Assembly (NCBI GenBank): GCA_030544235.1
Contig: CM060484.1
Location: forward strand, 14,429,031 to 14,493,030
Direction of reading: 5' to 3'
DNA length: 64,000 nt
From: Lepturacanthus savala
Taxonomy: Eukaryota > Chordata > Actinopteri > Scombriformes > Trichiuridae
Shown here: one piece after another, positions 44,205-56,178 of the stretch
How positions within the stretch are numbered: position 1 is the stretch's first letter
How the letters are laid out: each line of letters opens with the position of its first letter
Notes under the pieces: model-generated
The model's input: only the letters and a program-made list of their open reading frames with translations
The model's database searches: none
Told to the model about the DNA's origin: nothing
Position numbers and translations under genes: made by a program

Positions 44205-44365
44205 GTATTCACAGCGCTTCACTTTTTCCACATTTTGTTATGTTACATACTTGTGTACATGTGATTTCTTAGTTTTTTATTTGTAATAAATTAGCAAAAA
44301 TCCCCCCAAAACATGTTTTCACGCTGTCATTATGGGGTGTTGTGTGTAGAATTTGTTTGAGATTA
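44205..44365. mobile_element. Tc1-like transposon fragment
   Basis: Contains GTATTCACAGCGCTTCACTT, TTTCCACATTTTGTTATGTT, TTTATTTGTAATAAATTAGC, and TTTTCACGCTGTCATTATGG followed by GGTGTTGTGTGTAGAATTTG. These phrases are familiar from the outer part of fish Tc1-like elements. Only one side is present, so it is a fragment. Confidence 0.5.
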
Positions 44366-44559
44366 TGTTATGTTGAATTAAATTAAGTTGATTTCTGTTA
44401 TAGGCCTAGTTATAATTTAGCGCTTTATGAGTCTTATTTTTTAGAGGTTAAAAAAAACAACCTTTTTTAGGCATTGTAGACTCTACATAGAACACTGCTG
44501 AAACCACTGTTACTGCTTCTGTACAATAATTTATCAGCAATACTCTACCCTTCTCACTA

Positions 44560-44733
44560 TAGCCTATCTACCTTATATATATTTTGCATCTATCTTATTA
44601 TAGTTCATATATAGTCTGTGCAATCTTTTCTTTTTCTTGCATATGTCACTTGTACTGCCACTACTGCTGTTGCTAATGCTATTTCCCTACTGTGGGACAA
44701 ATAAAGGATTATCTTATCTTATCTTATCTTATT
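44560..44733 (+). mobile_element. 3' tail of a non-LTR retrotransposon
   Basis: Ends with TTTCCCTACTGTGGGACAAA, then TAAAGGATTATC and about five TTATC units (44709-44732). This is the classic teleost LINE 3' terminus (CCC..GGGA.CAATAAAGG plus a short tandem tail). The 5' part is truncated, as usual for LINE insertions. Family not assigned. Confidence 0.65.
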
Positions 44734-45402
44734 GAGCCAGTTTATCCAATGTCTTTGTGCCTCACTGCTTGGTCCCCTGAAGACTTCAACCTCCCAAACC
44801 CAGCTGCATCAGCTGATCGTCAGCCCTCAACACCAGCTCGCATCAGCTGACAGCTCATACAGGGCCTCATTAAACGCTGTTTCCATCCGCCTGCCCTCGC
44901 CGTCGCCTCCGCGAGTTGCTCGCAATCCAACTCCAACACCCCATATCCTCCTCACATGCTGCGTCTGACCTAAACAATGTCATTTCTGTTGTCACCGCGG
45001 CCTGCTCTGTTGTGTTGTGTGTCAGGGATTCTTTACCGCTGCGTCAGACTTTCCATGTAAGCACATGGACAAGCAGGGCGGGTCCCCTGGGGGCCTTTAT
45101 GCTGCGAGGTTAGAGCCATACTGCCAAATATAACTAATGCAAACGCTAATGCAGCCTTACTGTACTGAAATAACTTATTCTCCTACAAGCACCAGAGCTT
45201 TCTAATAACTTTTTTGGCATTTCAATTCATTTTGTAAATTTTGCCTTGATATTTCTTTTATTATTTAGATGCAACCAGTACAATCCAAACTATTAGTTAG
45301 AATAGTAATTAGTATTAAAACAGAGAATTTTGAGGAACAGAATTAAAGTGAAATGGCACATATGGGACACATACCCTCATAAATAAAATATTTAAAATTT
45401 GG

Positions 45403-45552
45403 GACAGACTGTTTCCCCCGTCTTAAATCTTTATACTAAGCTAAGCTAATTGACTACTAGCTCCAGCTTCATACCTGGTAGGCTACACAGATAAAGTGGT
45501 GTCAGTCTTCTCATCTAACTCATAGCGAGAACGTGAATAAGCAAATTTCCGG
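45403..45552. repeat. Common teleost dispersed repeat
   Basis: Carries CAGACTGTTTCCCCCGTCTT, CTTTATACTAAGCTAAGCTA, AGCTCCAGCTTCATACCTGG and TCTTCTCATCTAACTCATAG, then GCGAGAACGTGAATAAGCAA. This order is found in a very abundant fish repeat. I recognise the sequence pattern but not its class. Confidence 0.6.
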
Positions 45553-46044
45553 TTCTGCTGCCGGCAATCAAACTGCAGATTTGCGTTTTTTCTCAGCGAG
45601 CATCAAAGCACCGTTCCCGGGTTTGCTTTGACTCTACTGTCCGGTCACACCACAACTTGCATGACTGCTTTTGAACAGCAGTAGATTTAACTGCCCCCCC
45701 CACACTTTCCTCTGTCAGCAACAGCACAGGGAGCTCCAGTTGTGAAAAATTGCTTGAGAATATCAAAGCACAATGCTGACACTGAGCTGATGTAGAACAC
45801 GAAAGACTGTATTTTTAGGCTCTGCTTACTGTATGTCCACTCTTATATTATATGCATACATCAAATGCATACATCAAATGCGTACAACCGTCATAATGTT
45901 CAGCTATAGCTTACCCCCGCTGTTACAACCCTGCTGTTTCAGCCCTGTTTTCTCTCAAAATAAGCGGGCAAGATGTGTAAGATATTTATATCTTAGAGTC
46001 ACAGAGAAAAGGATCTGTTGTATAAACCACTGAATGAGGTCAGC

Positions 46045-46047
<3 letters not shown>

Positions 46048-46104
<57 letters not shown>
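46048..46104. repeat. (AT)n tract
   Basis: About 28 uninterrupted units in intron 6. Confidence 0.97.
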
Positions 46105-46109
<5 letters not shown>

Positions 46110-48043
46110 TAAAGACAAAGCAAGAAAGAGAGAAAATGTTTCATATGTCAAAAGAACTGTCAGGTATAATGACAGGTAACACAACTCTTACTTTAGGATT
46201 GATGCATGACTGCTTCACTTAGACCTTTCTCAATGAGATACTTTCTAGTATCTCAAGTCCTTTTTCCTAAAGGCACTGCTATAAATTGCCTATAATTTAA
46301 CATTTTTATGTACAATTTAGGCTACCTTCCCCTCTATTTGTTAATATAGATTATTATTATTATTATATTATATAGATAATTATAGAGAAACAATTTCTAA
46401 GGGTCTTTGTGTGTTTGTGTGTCTGCTACACATGTAGCAGACACAAATGTGTACATACGAGTTCCAAGGTGTGTGTCTGACTCTTCACACTTCACATGAT
46501 GCAGTTTGACACCTGCCCATTGCCTTGTCACAAAGCATCACCAGTGACCCCCAGGAGCATTGCGGATAATTTGCCGTCACTTCAGGTGTCACATAGTCTC
46601 ATGGCAACACACCGCACCTTCTCGGCCTCCCCTGATGGCGGGGACGAGGAGAGGGAGTTCTCATATGACGAAGACATCCAAGCCCAATATGGTTTTTCCT
46701 CTGCTGTCCGTCATTGTCCTAACATTATTCTCATGATCTGCTCTGCCAACATGTAATCCCAGTCGCAGAGGCACAGGAGTGATTACTGCGCTACCTCTTC
46801 AGCATGCATGTATAGCACTGACCATCGTAGTGGGGTGCTTTGTGACCTATCCTCACAGATGTCCTCTTCCTTACTATTAATGGCTGGGATTGGTTTTGTT
46901 ACTCACTCTCCCTCCCTCCGTTCTGTCTCAATGCACCCGAACTGCTTCCTCATTCTCTACACAGGTTTGGCCTGGTTGTAAAGGGGCGTGCAAGCAATCT
47001 AAGAAAATAGGGGAAACGGTAAACTGCTCCCGACTCAGGGCTCATCTACTAATGCCACACTAACTGGTAAAAATACCAGCTGGGCAGAAAACAACAGCGG
47101 GAGTTCGGGCAGTAGCAGAACACAGAGAAAAGAGCAATGTTCTGCAGATACAGCTCTTATCTTTAGATTAAAAGATAACTAAATTGGAACATCTACTTCA
47201 TGTTCAGCATGTTTTCTGTATTTTCTTCCTTTTACATCACACTTGATTCACTGTAATGCACTTCTTGCACTACTAACAGCACTTTTAAACTCTTTAATAT
47301 CAACTTGCACTGAGTCGTTATTTGGGAAATCTATGCACAAAATGAGAGAACACCAGACAGTGCTATAACCCTTAAATTGTTTCAGACAAAGCTCGAAAAA
47401 GATAATCCAAAAATCCCTTAAAAGTACTAACTGTCAACTCATTTCCGGGATTTTTAAATGTGGTCTCTTGAGGTCAGTTTTCAGGGTTTGTGGCTTCTAT
47501 GGCATTCAGGGAGCACTGTAGCACTTTATCTCCTGCAGAAAGCAATCTGCCAAATCTCGCTATGATACAGTTGCAATGAACTAAATCCATTCATTCATTA
47601 ATTACTTTTGGCGTGTTAAAATACTTTGTTATTACCAACAGAAGATACCCAACAGTTGAATTTAAATTGTGTTAGTTGGGCTTTAAATGGTATATATATA
47701 TATTCCCTACCACTTATCTGACAGTTATCATAATTAGTTTTCATCAGAACTATGATACATGCACCCATTTTGGCTGCTTTGACTTGTCAAAGCCTTTTTG
47801 ACTGAAGGTATTACCCTGACATTTCATTTTATTTTCTTAAACAAGATCTTCTTGTTCTGTGCCACAATGATTCTTCAGCAGAACATCTAAGAGCTATCTG
47901 TTTGAATGAGATGTACTGCTGCACTGCAACTGCCACGAATCTCACTATACAGCATGACATGTCCACTCTCCTCCTTTGCAGCTTTGCCCACTGAGAGGCA
48001 TGACGAGAGGGTGTATGACAGCAATCCTGTGGTTTGCACGAGC

Positions 48044-48095
48044 AAAAAAAAAAAAAGCGAAAAAAAGAAGATGACTACTTTTTTTTTTTTTTTTT
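48044..48095. repeat. Opposed A-tract and T-tract
   Basis: A13 and A7 tracts followed about 15 bases later by T16, making a weak A/T foldback in intron 6, roughly 770 bases from the exon 6 donor. Confidence 0.8.
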
Positions 48096-48368
48096 GATTC
48101 GCTGCCTTCCTTAGCTTGCCTGTGAGACATGAGCTGCAAGGAGCAGACACACCAAAGTGGAGGTATTCTTAGAACCCTCAGCCTCCATACTGGGGAGATA
48201 AAATATGCACAAATTTCTAAATTAGGAAACTGTGTTTCACGTCGACACGACAATGTCTGCCGGCAGATTTATTCCAAGTAAACAAAGTGCAATGAAATTA
48301 CATTTGACATTTAAAAAATTAATGATATCCACAATGTTGTGCAGAAGGAATGGGATCCATGCTGGAAG

Positions 48369-48370
48369 AA

Positions 48371-48403
<33 letters not shown>

Positions 48404-48412
48404 AAGAGATAG
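48369..48412. repeat. (GA)n tract
   Basis: GA repeats with one CG and one AA interruption, in intron 6. Confidence 0.95.
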
Positions 48413-48869
48413 CGGAAGACAGAGAATGAACGCTCAGCAGAGGGAAATGATCCTGATTTGCTAAGTATGTGCAGTGGGAACGTATGGAGGGGGGAGAGGA
48501 GTTCATGAGTGTGTGTGTGTGATTGTGGGGGAGGATCCTCTGTGTGTCCTAAGGGATGCCTGATCCACGCCTTGGCCTACTCCAACAACCAGATGAGAGG
48601 TTATGTAACTGCAGAAGCTGTCGAACGTCCAACACTGGTTAATGAGAATCTACAATAACTTCAAACAGCATCAAACGCGGGACCTCGGGCAAAAGCTCTG
48701 TCCCAATATATAAGTGTACGAACACTGGCTTGCACACTGGCCGTGAGTATGGTATAATTTCATGGCAGTATAGATGCATATGCAATTCATGTTTGTGCTA
48801 TTGAAAATGTCTGAAAAAAGGCAACTAAAAACAGAAAAAAGACTATTTGAATTGCAACTTGTTTTTTAC

Positions 48870-49110
48870 CTCCAAAGTAGGATCCATCAGTCAGCTTCAT
48901 CTCCTTGCTGAACTTGGTGATGACACTGGCAACACCGTGCTGGATGAAGTACATCTTCTTCCCCACTGTGCCCTCTCGGATGATGTAGTCGTTGGGTTGG
49001 AAGACCTCAAATTTCAACTTGCTCAGCATTCCCGTCACAAAGTTGGGGTCCGCGTTTGCAAACAGAGGCATGGTGGCCACAAGCTTACGGCAATTGAAGT
49101 TGACGATTTC
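48870..49110 (-). CDS. hcn1: hcn1 exon 6: end of C-linker and start of the CNBD
   Basis: The exon has 80 codons plus one base. It begins EIVNFNCRKLVATMPLFANA (last C-linker helices), continues through DPNFVTGMLSKLKFEVFQ (CNBD A-helix and first beta strands) and DYIIREGTVGKKMYFIQHG, and ends LTDGSYFG. The last G is the first base of the Glu codon completed by exon 7. The acceptor is CCGCCAG and the donor G|GTAAAA, which is weaker than the other donors here. The 241 nt length and phase-1 end match the human exon as I recall it. The stretch ASVITKFSKEMKL differs from remembered human HCN1 (AGVITKSSKEMKL); the Ser is shared with HCN2 and HCN4. These beta-roll residues form part of the cAMP pocket but not its catalogued phosphate contacts. 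Confidence 0.97.
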
Positions 49111-50287
49111 CTGGCGGAAGATTAAAAAAATAAAGAGCATAGTGTCGGTCAGTCAAATGAGATGATGACCTATAACGTGAAAAATTTGCATCTGTTAGCC
49201 TAATCTCTATAAATAGATATTTGTATATGAATGTGCAGGATTTGTAGGTGAATGACAATTATTTTCCACTTTCCAGTTTCCAGTTAGGAGTCTGAGCAGT
49301 ATTGACCAATCACATTTGAGCAGGCTTTGGTTGCATGCAAGTGCCAAGTCCTGAGAGCTGCACAGAGGCGGAAGACATTGGCTAAATGATATCTTGGGAC
49401 CTGAGGGAGTCCGTCAGCCATTTAGCTTTTTATTAGCTCGCACGGCTCCATTTTCGTGTCTCGAGTTGCTAGTTGAACTGTAAACAACGACTGACGAATG
49501 GGAAAAGGAAGTCTTTGACCGGATGTCCACCAGATGTCACAGAATATATCGGGAGGCTCATCTGTCGTCAGACGGGTTTTGAGATTGGGCGCCATCTGAC
49601 ACATAACATTGCCACCAATCTCTGCTGCTTTTATCTGTGAGCGCAAATTAATTGCATATTGCTGCCTCGTCCCTAATACTCCTAAAGCGCTTCCTCATCA
49701 CTCCTGAGAAGGAACTTTTTGGCAGACTTGTCAGATCCTGATGAGTTTGCCCTCTTGTGCCGGCGGCAGGCCGTCTCTCTCTGGTCTCATCCTGTCCCCT
49801 CAGACCCAGCAGGAGATTAGGAACATGTTTTCTGTTTACTCACACATCTCTGTTCCTGTGCAGATGGAAATTACGGGACACTTGGCATCTGCGGCTGTGT
49901 CATTGATGACCCCCCAAGAGGGATATCTTCTCTTCCAGTGACAACACTGCATTTAACAGAGAGATAACCAATCTCTGGGACACTCGCTATCTAGAGGAGG
50001 GCCATGCAAAGAGATGTTAGCTCAGCCTCAGATGCCGGTGTCAGCGAATGCCACAGGCTCTGACCTCAATCATGCACCAGAACTAATGAATTAGATAGTA
50101 AGCAGTTTTCATGCCCAGTCAGGAGTCCTCTTGGGGAAACAATCTTTGGCTATGCCTATTTAAAGATTTGTCATATGGTGGAGAAATAGAGGCAGTGAAA
50201 CAGAGGCAAGGAAAGGGTAATAGGGAGAGATGGGACAGTAGTTTGGTTATTATTTTATACAACATCCTCAGCTTGTATACTGTAGAC

Positions 50288-50937
50288 CAGTGGTTTGCAA
50301 ACCTTTTCACATCAAGGACACTTAAATTCACAAAATCTGGACCACGGACTGCATCTGGTAAGATTTTTGCTTTTAGATGTTTTATAGATGTTTACAGAAA
50401 GTTGCCAAAATTATGGAGGACTGAAACTGCCATAATCAAATTTAAATGAATGACTGACATCACATGAATGAATCTGCTATTAAATGTCTGTGTTGATTAA
50501 ATGTTCAATTTAATAATAAAATAAATGTATTTATCTGTGTATTATTTTGTATTTGCCCATAAATATCCCATTTATTTGATTTTCTTTTTATTTATTTATA
50601 CATTATTTTTAAATGTATTTGTTTATGAATTTATCTCTACATTTTCTTCTGCATTTCTACATCAATGTATAAAATGGAAAATAAAATCTGAAATTAAATA
50701 AATTCATTTGTGAAGGGAAAATCATAGAAAATGGTAATGGGGGAATTAAATAAAGTACTTTAAATACTTTTAATTCTGGCAGTTTTAGCCCTTGATACAA
50801 ATGTCTCTATATTCTGTCATTGTGTAGTTATGGAAGGAATTATAATGAAAGTAAATGATTCCTCTTTAAACTGGGGATCATGTGGCACCCCCTCAAGGAC
50901 CCCTGGGGCTCCCCAAACCTCACTTTGAGAACCACTG
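50288..50937. mobile_element. hAT-type non-autonomous element with terminal repeats
   Basis: The left end is CAGTGGTTTGCAAACCTTTT; the right end complement is CAGTGGTTCTCAAAGTGAGG. These inverted termini belong to the hAT/Charlie CAGTGGTTCTCAAA type. The flanks 50280-50287 (CTGTAGAC) and 50938-50945 (TTGTCGAC) agree at six of eight positions, as an aged 8-bp hAT target duplication would. The interior is rich in AAATAAATGTATTT and has no transposase. A related end-less copy sits at 16250-16640. Confidence 0.75.
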
Positions 50938-52123
50938 TTGTCGACCATCGACTACAAACTGCATATATTACATTATTGCAGATCATTACCAAATTTTCCA
51001 TTTTATGAAAATTGAGGTACAGAAATGTTTTACTTGGCTAAAGAGATAATTCACTCTGCATGAGGTACCTAGAATAGAGAACTTTTAATGGAAGAAACAA
51101 ACACATTTTCATGATACTTTTCAGATGTTGAGTGTCATGACATTCCGATACTAGACCAATGAAATGCTTTTGGCAGCTAAAAATCAATTATTGGATGTCC
51201 TTGTCCTTGAAAGCAACAGCACAGTGAGGTTTTAAAGTGGTTTCTCTCCACGGCAAGTGGACTTGATGGATCACCAACCTCAAACAAGTATGAATTGTCT
51301 GCAAGTTGATTTTTGATAGTAAAACAAAATGAAAACAAACCGGGGCAGGGTTCTTGGAGGGATTTATAGATATTAACGGGCTACAATACACACTAAAAAA
51401 GTGTGATTGTTTTCCTGAGAAGAGACAGAAGTCCTTCGATATTAATTCGGCCATAGTTGCACACCAGGGTGGTTAATGAAACACTAAAGGCACCATTACC
51501 TTTGACTACTCAACTCAGCAGCAGACCCAAAGCTGTAATATGCACTGCGGCAGGGTTGTAATGCGAATCCCAGGTAGTCATAATTGCGTGAGCCAACAGC
51601 AGCCTACAGTAACTCTTGTGATAAATGACATGCCAGAATCAGTTAAAGTATACTTGTGCTGATTCCATGCACTTAGACTAGCACTGGGCCCTCCTTTGGC
51701 CAAATGCTAATCTAAGTGCTGCTAAGTGTTGCGCTTCCCTCTCTTCTCGCTCTCTTCGCTTCTGTCTCTCTCAGGTGCTCCTCATGGGCTGATTAGTGGG
51801 TGGCCATATTTCAGGGAGGCTGGAGGAATTCTCTCTCTCTCCCACTCTCTCACACCCTCACTGACACAGACGAAGCAGTCTGTATTTGTCTCTTTTGAGG
51901 AGTTTTCATAGCTTTATTTGTTAATTCACTGTTTTGGATGTCATTATTTTGTTGACCTCCAGACTCCCATAATTGTTGTTAAATTAAGGTGCTCTTTTGG
52001 TTAAGAAAATCATTTTTGTTCAATGGTCCCAATGCTCTCCTCTGATGTGAAAAGTGTGAAAAGTGATTTATAAATAAAATATATATATATATACATTATT
52101 ATTATTATTTAGGTGGTATTTAA

Positions 52124-52405
52124 CTGTCCCATGTTTCAAAAAGGTCAAGCCACAGAGAAATTCACACAGCCTGTGTTCAGAAACTGAGCCTTAGGAATTT
52201 TGTGTCGTTGTGATTACAATTACAGTCACTGCCCATTCCCCCATCCAGAGCCATTCAAATTAGCCCAGGAGAGGCTCATTAATATTAATAAGGCAGACAC
52301 AACCAGTTTTTTCATGAGAAAGGAGATGTAAAACTCTACTGATATTGTATCAATTGATATCAAAACTTCAAATAAAACCCAGAAAAGGGATAAAATATGG
52401 GACCT
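52124..52405. mobile_element. TTAA-flanked MITE (GGTCCCATATT termini)
   Basis: 282 bp between TTAA at 52120-52123 and 52406-52409. The left end is CTGTCCCATGTTTC; the right end complement is AGGTCCCATATTTT, ten of fourteen matching. TTAA duplication again suggests a piggyBac-type mobiliser. Related sequence occurs at 63604-63806 (CCACAGAGAAA.TCACACAGCCTG and ACTTCAAATAAAAC shared) and at 18297. Confidence 0.5.
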
Positions 52406-53725
52406 TTAAAACTAATCCTCAGATGCGGTGTCCTCTTTATACGCTGCAGGTTACAAGGTCGAGCCAAATGTTTCTTTTGTTGTAGCATAACACTAAGTGG
52501 AGCTGATCCTTATCCCAAATTGACCTTGTAATTGTGTCGGAACACAACATGCTGACAATCAGTGGCAATCAGCCCAACTGTCTCAGACAGTCTACCTGGA
52601 ATGGGTCTGGCTTCAGTGAAGTTAGGCAGCTTTACAGCTACATTAATCGATTTCTGGCTGCTATGGACTTGGGATACAGTCCAGGGATACAGAAATAAAA
52701 AAAAAACAACAAACAAATCACACCATTCCCTCCTTTTATCTTTCAAAAGAAAACTTATGGCCACTTTACTATAGAATGGGCCAATCTTTGCAATGCACTG
52801 TAATGCTGAATAAAAAAATACTTACTCTGCCATCTGTGAAAGCAGAGGTGTCATAAGTGACAAATCTGCACTTATCTTATTGTGTAAGTTATGATTGATT
52901 TGATATATATTTCTAACGGGTAGCATTGATGTAAGTCTAATATGACTGAAATGGAACTTGGCAAACTAAGATAAAATTTCACATATAAAAATGTATAAAA
53001 GTGCATTTCATTATCAATGCATGTACTGTTATGAAAATGTTCTAAATATTTTACTGTGTGACAGATTGCACATATTCTTTATGTTTTTGTTTTTAATGTG
53101 GGTCTAAAAATGACATGATAACATATCATCTTAGGATAGTAATCATTTATTACTCAACCCTTAAGTGACATGATTCTATGATGGATGATCGGATAAAAGC
53201 CTTCATTTTAAGATGATCGTGATTATGAGATCTTGCGAGATTGGCCTGAAGCGCTGCAGTTTGATCAGAAACGCATAAACATAAAGACATGGGGGGGGAA
53301 ACATGGGGCACGACTACTGTTTCTGTATCAATTAAGCTTCCTACTGCATTATCTTTGTGATGTTTTCTAAGAATTTCCCCTTACAGTTAAGACTAGATCC
53401 TGGTAAAGATAAAAAGTTACTCACAAAGCCCTAAAGAGATCTCCTATAGATAGGATGAAAACTGTTAGGAGTAGGGACTTTAAAGAGGTTGAAGCGTTTC
53501 TTAACCAATGGTGGAGAATGTCAGAAAGACAAAGAGGGACGGTAAGAGAACAGTCTTCAAACACTGAATGACAGTGAGTTAATGAAACGTTACAGATTAG
53601 ATCATGCAGGGATCATTTTTGTGGTCAAACTAATTAAAGAGCCATTTACATCTCCTGCCAAATGCAATAACACTATGCTATCACCAGAATATCAAATAGA
53701 ATAAGGACTAAAAGTACCAGGATGG

Positions 53726-53729
<4 letters not shown>

Positions 53730-53815
<86 letters not shown>
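53730..53815. repeat. (AT)n tract, about 86 bp
   Basis: Uninterrupted AT repeat in intron 5. Confidence 0.97.
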
Positions 53816-53819
<4 letters not shown>

Positions 53820-54371
53820 CTGTGGGAAGAAGGGGGGTCTGTTAAAATAAACCCGACACGTCTTCAGAGCTGTCACACACCGAATTGGTAACATAAGCTA
53901 ATTTATGTAGCCTCTTTTACTCTGGTGTTTGTTTTTATTCCTCAGACCCATGGGCACAGTTTTCTTGTCATTGTGCAACACTCCTATGCAGATTTGAACT
54001 TCGCTCTGCGTGATGAACTAAGCCTGCAGGATTTTCTGTGTTGTAAGTCATATCTTTTAAATCCCTGCACCTCTCTGCAAGTGTCTGGGACTGCACCTCA
54101 TCACTCGACTCCTGCAAGGTGACTTAATGGGGTCACATGAGTGATGGTCATGATTTCTACGCTTGCTTTGCGTTTTATTTCCTCCTCTGTCGCCCACACC
54201 CCTACACATAATTACCCCTGCAATCCGGTGATAGGAGGTCAGCCAAGAACTAAAAGAATTAAAACTAGTCATTAACTTCACAATAGATTTCAATATCCCT
54301 CCTCATTATCTCTCTTTGTGAATAATATGCAGTATGAGCTGCTGATCGAGTATCTGTAATATTCCAATATA

Positions 54372-54779
54372 CAGTACAGGCCAAAAGTTTGGACACCTTC
54401 TCATTCAATGTGTTTTCTTTATTTTCATGACTATTTATATTGTAGATTCTCACTGAAGGCATCAAAACTATGAATGAATGCATGTTTGCATGTACTTGGC
54501 AAAAAAAGGTGAAATAACTTAAAACATGTTTTATATTCTAGTTTCTTCAGAATAGCCACCCTTTGCTTTGATTACTGCTTTGCACACTCTTGGCATTTTC
54601 TTGATGAGCTTCAAGAGGTTGCCACCTGAAATTGTGTTTCCGTTAAGTACATAACACCATAAACGTGTTCATTCATAGTTTTGATGCCTTCAGTGAGAAT
54701 CTACAATGTAAATAGTCATGAAAATAAAAAAAAAAACATATTAAATGAGAAGGTGTGTCCAAACTTTTAGCCTGTATTG
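54372..54779. mobile_element. Tc1/mariner-type MITE with long terminal inverted repeats
   Basis: 408 bp bounded by TA (54370-54371 and 54780-54781). The ends CAGTACAGGCCAAAAGTTTG and complement CAATACAGGCTAAAAGTTTG continue inward as inverted repeats for well over 100 bases, for example TTCTCACTGAAGGCATCAAA on the left and its complement at 54679-54698. I recognise this as a very common fish Tc1-derived palindromic element. The centre carries TTGATTACTGCTTTGCACAC. No transposase. Confidence 0.88.
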
Positions 54780-55273
54780 TATATTGGACATAAAAGCCCA
54801 ATCTGGAACTAAAAGGGGGCGTGCAGGTAATGACTCTATGCAGATTATTTTCATATCTTAATGGATGCTCTGTCTGAACGTTGCCAGGATGCTGAGGTAA
54901 ATCTGTTTTGCTGTTTTTCTCCTTGACCTTGGAAGATGAGATGACAGGTGTCAGTATTTCAGTTTCAGCTACTTTGTATTTTAAAAGGTAAAGAACAAAG
55001 ATACACTCCTCATCTCTGGGGAACGAATTGATTCATGTACCCAAACCAAAACCACCGCGTGACACCTACTTGTCAAGATTGTTATTATTTTTTTTTTTTA
55101 GATTTGAGGTATGTGTATTTTTTTTATCTGGTCCACAAATAAAACTAAAGCCTTCAAATGGAAACTCTGACTCTCAGAGGATTTCTAAATGTTATTTAAG
55201 AACATGGGCAGCAGCTGAGAAAAAAAAACGATTCTTATCGAGCTTAAGGTCTTAAAGAGAGAAGACGCCTTAC

Positions 55274-55420
55274 CTCTTTGAGCGGGTCGTTGAGTTCGCT
55301 CAGGATGTTGTCCTCATCAAAGATTTTGCCCTGGTAGCGATGCTCGTAGTAGTCGTGTATTTTCTGTCGCATGTCTGCCGGAAGCTTGTGGAAGGACATA
55401 TATTGCTCCACTTGTTTGTA
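55274..55420 (-). CDS. hcn1: hcn1 exon 5: C-linker
   Basis: This 49-codon exon starts YKQVEQYMSFHKLPADMRQK and ends LNDPLKE. It encodes most of the C-linker helices, which join the S6 gate to the cyclic-nucleotide-binding domain and make the subunit-to-subunit contacts of the gating ring. The tripartite HKLP, HDYYEHRYQGK and FDEDNILSEL blocks are those of HCN channels. The acceptor is TTCACAG and the donor GTAAGG, both phase 0. The 147 nt length matches the human exon as I recall it. Differences from remembered human HCN1 are conservative (E to D and N to S in the DEDNILSEL block, R to K before the final E). There is no stop or frameshift. The intron towards exon 4 is about 6.0 kb and towards exon 6 about 6.2 kb. 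Confidence 0.97.
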
Positions 55421-55531
55421 CTGTGAAGGCAAAGAAAGCAGAAGGAGATCCGTTCAAACAGAGTTGATGCATTGACATGTAAAATTCCAAATATCCCAGT
55501 GGTAATTAAAACAAATATGGGTGTTTTCGAA

Positions 55532-55545
55532 GGGGGGGGGGGGGG
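55532..55545. repeat. Poly-G tract
   Basis: 14 consecutive G in intron 4, about 110 bases upstream of exon 5 on the coding strand (a C tract in the pre-mRNA). Confidence 0.95.
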
Positions 55546-56178
55546 TTCAACCTTGAATAAACAGCAAAAGCATCACAGAGTGCGTATGTGTGTCTCTGTA
55601 TTGAGGACAAGCCGTGCTCTCACATAGTCACAGTGCCACGTCCTGATTCTGTGAGCGGGGAGGGGGGAGAGAGCGGCAGAATGAGGCACGAGGAACGAGG
55701 GAGGCAGGTGGTGAAGGAAAGTAGGAACAAGTACAGGCCCAGGGCTATGTCAGACCAAGGTAGCAGTTCCGATTATCTCACCCCACTCAGGAAACCCAGT
55801 CGTAACGGGCGGCCGAGCCATGACCTAATGTGAACGAGCGGCGTATACCTGGAGAGGTTTGAGAGCCACGTAGACGAAGATGAACCAGATGGCGCAGGAT
55901 GCATGACTGATCAAGTGATAATTATTTGCATGGTTACTTTTGAATATTTTGTTGTGATTTCTTAAATACACGATTTTCCCCCCTTCCTTTTCTAACTTCC
56001 CCTTCCTTTATTTGACACCTCCTGTCAAGAAAAGGAAGGGAATTTCGGTCCAATTTCAGTCCAACGGACTTTGTAATCCTTGTTTAGTGAATGAAATTGG
56101 ATAAATTTTGGATCGGATTGAATTGGATTAAATTTGTTTTTATCCTTTCATTTTGACTTCCTCAGGAAGTTAAATGTA

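Larger units (their letters stand above)
41527..48869 (-). other. hcn1 intron 6
   Basis: A 7.3 kb intron between exons 6 and 7 with GTAAAA donor and CATGCAG acceptor. Recognisable contents are a Tc1-like fragment (44205-44365), a non-LTR retrotransposon-type 3' tail with TTATC repeats (44560-44733), a common teleost dispersed repeat (45403-45552), an (AT)n tract (46048-46104), an opposed A-tract/T-tract pair (48044-48095) and a GA-rich tract (48369-48412). No further exon is apparent. Confidence 0.9.
49111..55273 (-). other. hcn1 intron 5
   Basis: A 6.2 kb intron between exons 5 and 6 with GTAAGG donor and CCGCCAG acceptor. It carries the highest load of recognisable mobile elements in the gene: a hAT-type element (50288-50937), a TTAA-flanked MITE (52124-52405), a long (AT)n tract (53730-53815) and a Tc1-type MITE (54372-54779). 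No coding exon is seen. Confidence 0.9.

Noticed and set aside
46496..46756. 86-codon frame with acidic segment (DGGDEEREFSYDED)
   Set aside because: It looks superficially protein-like, but no flanking splice sites or family match could be established; in intron 6 antisense to hcn1.
54372..54779. Long inverted repeat as a novel hairpin RNA gene
   Set aside because: TA flanks and termini identify a common fish Tc1-derived palindromic element.
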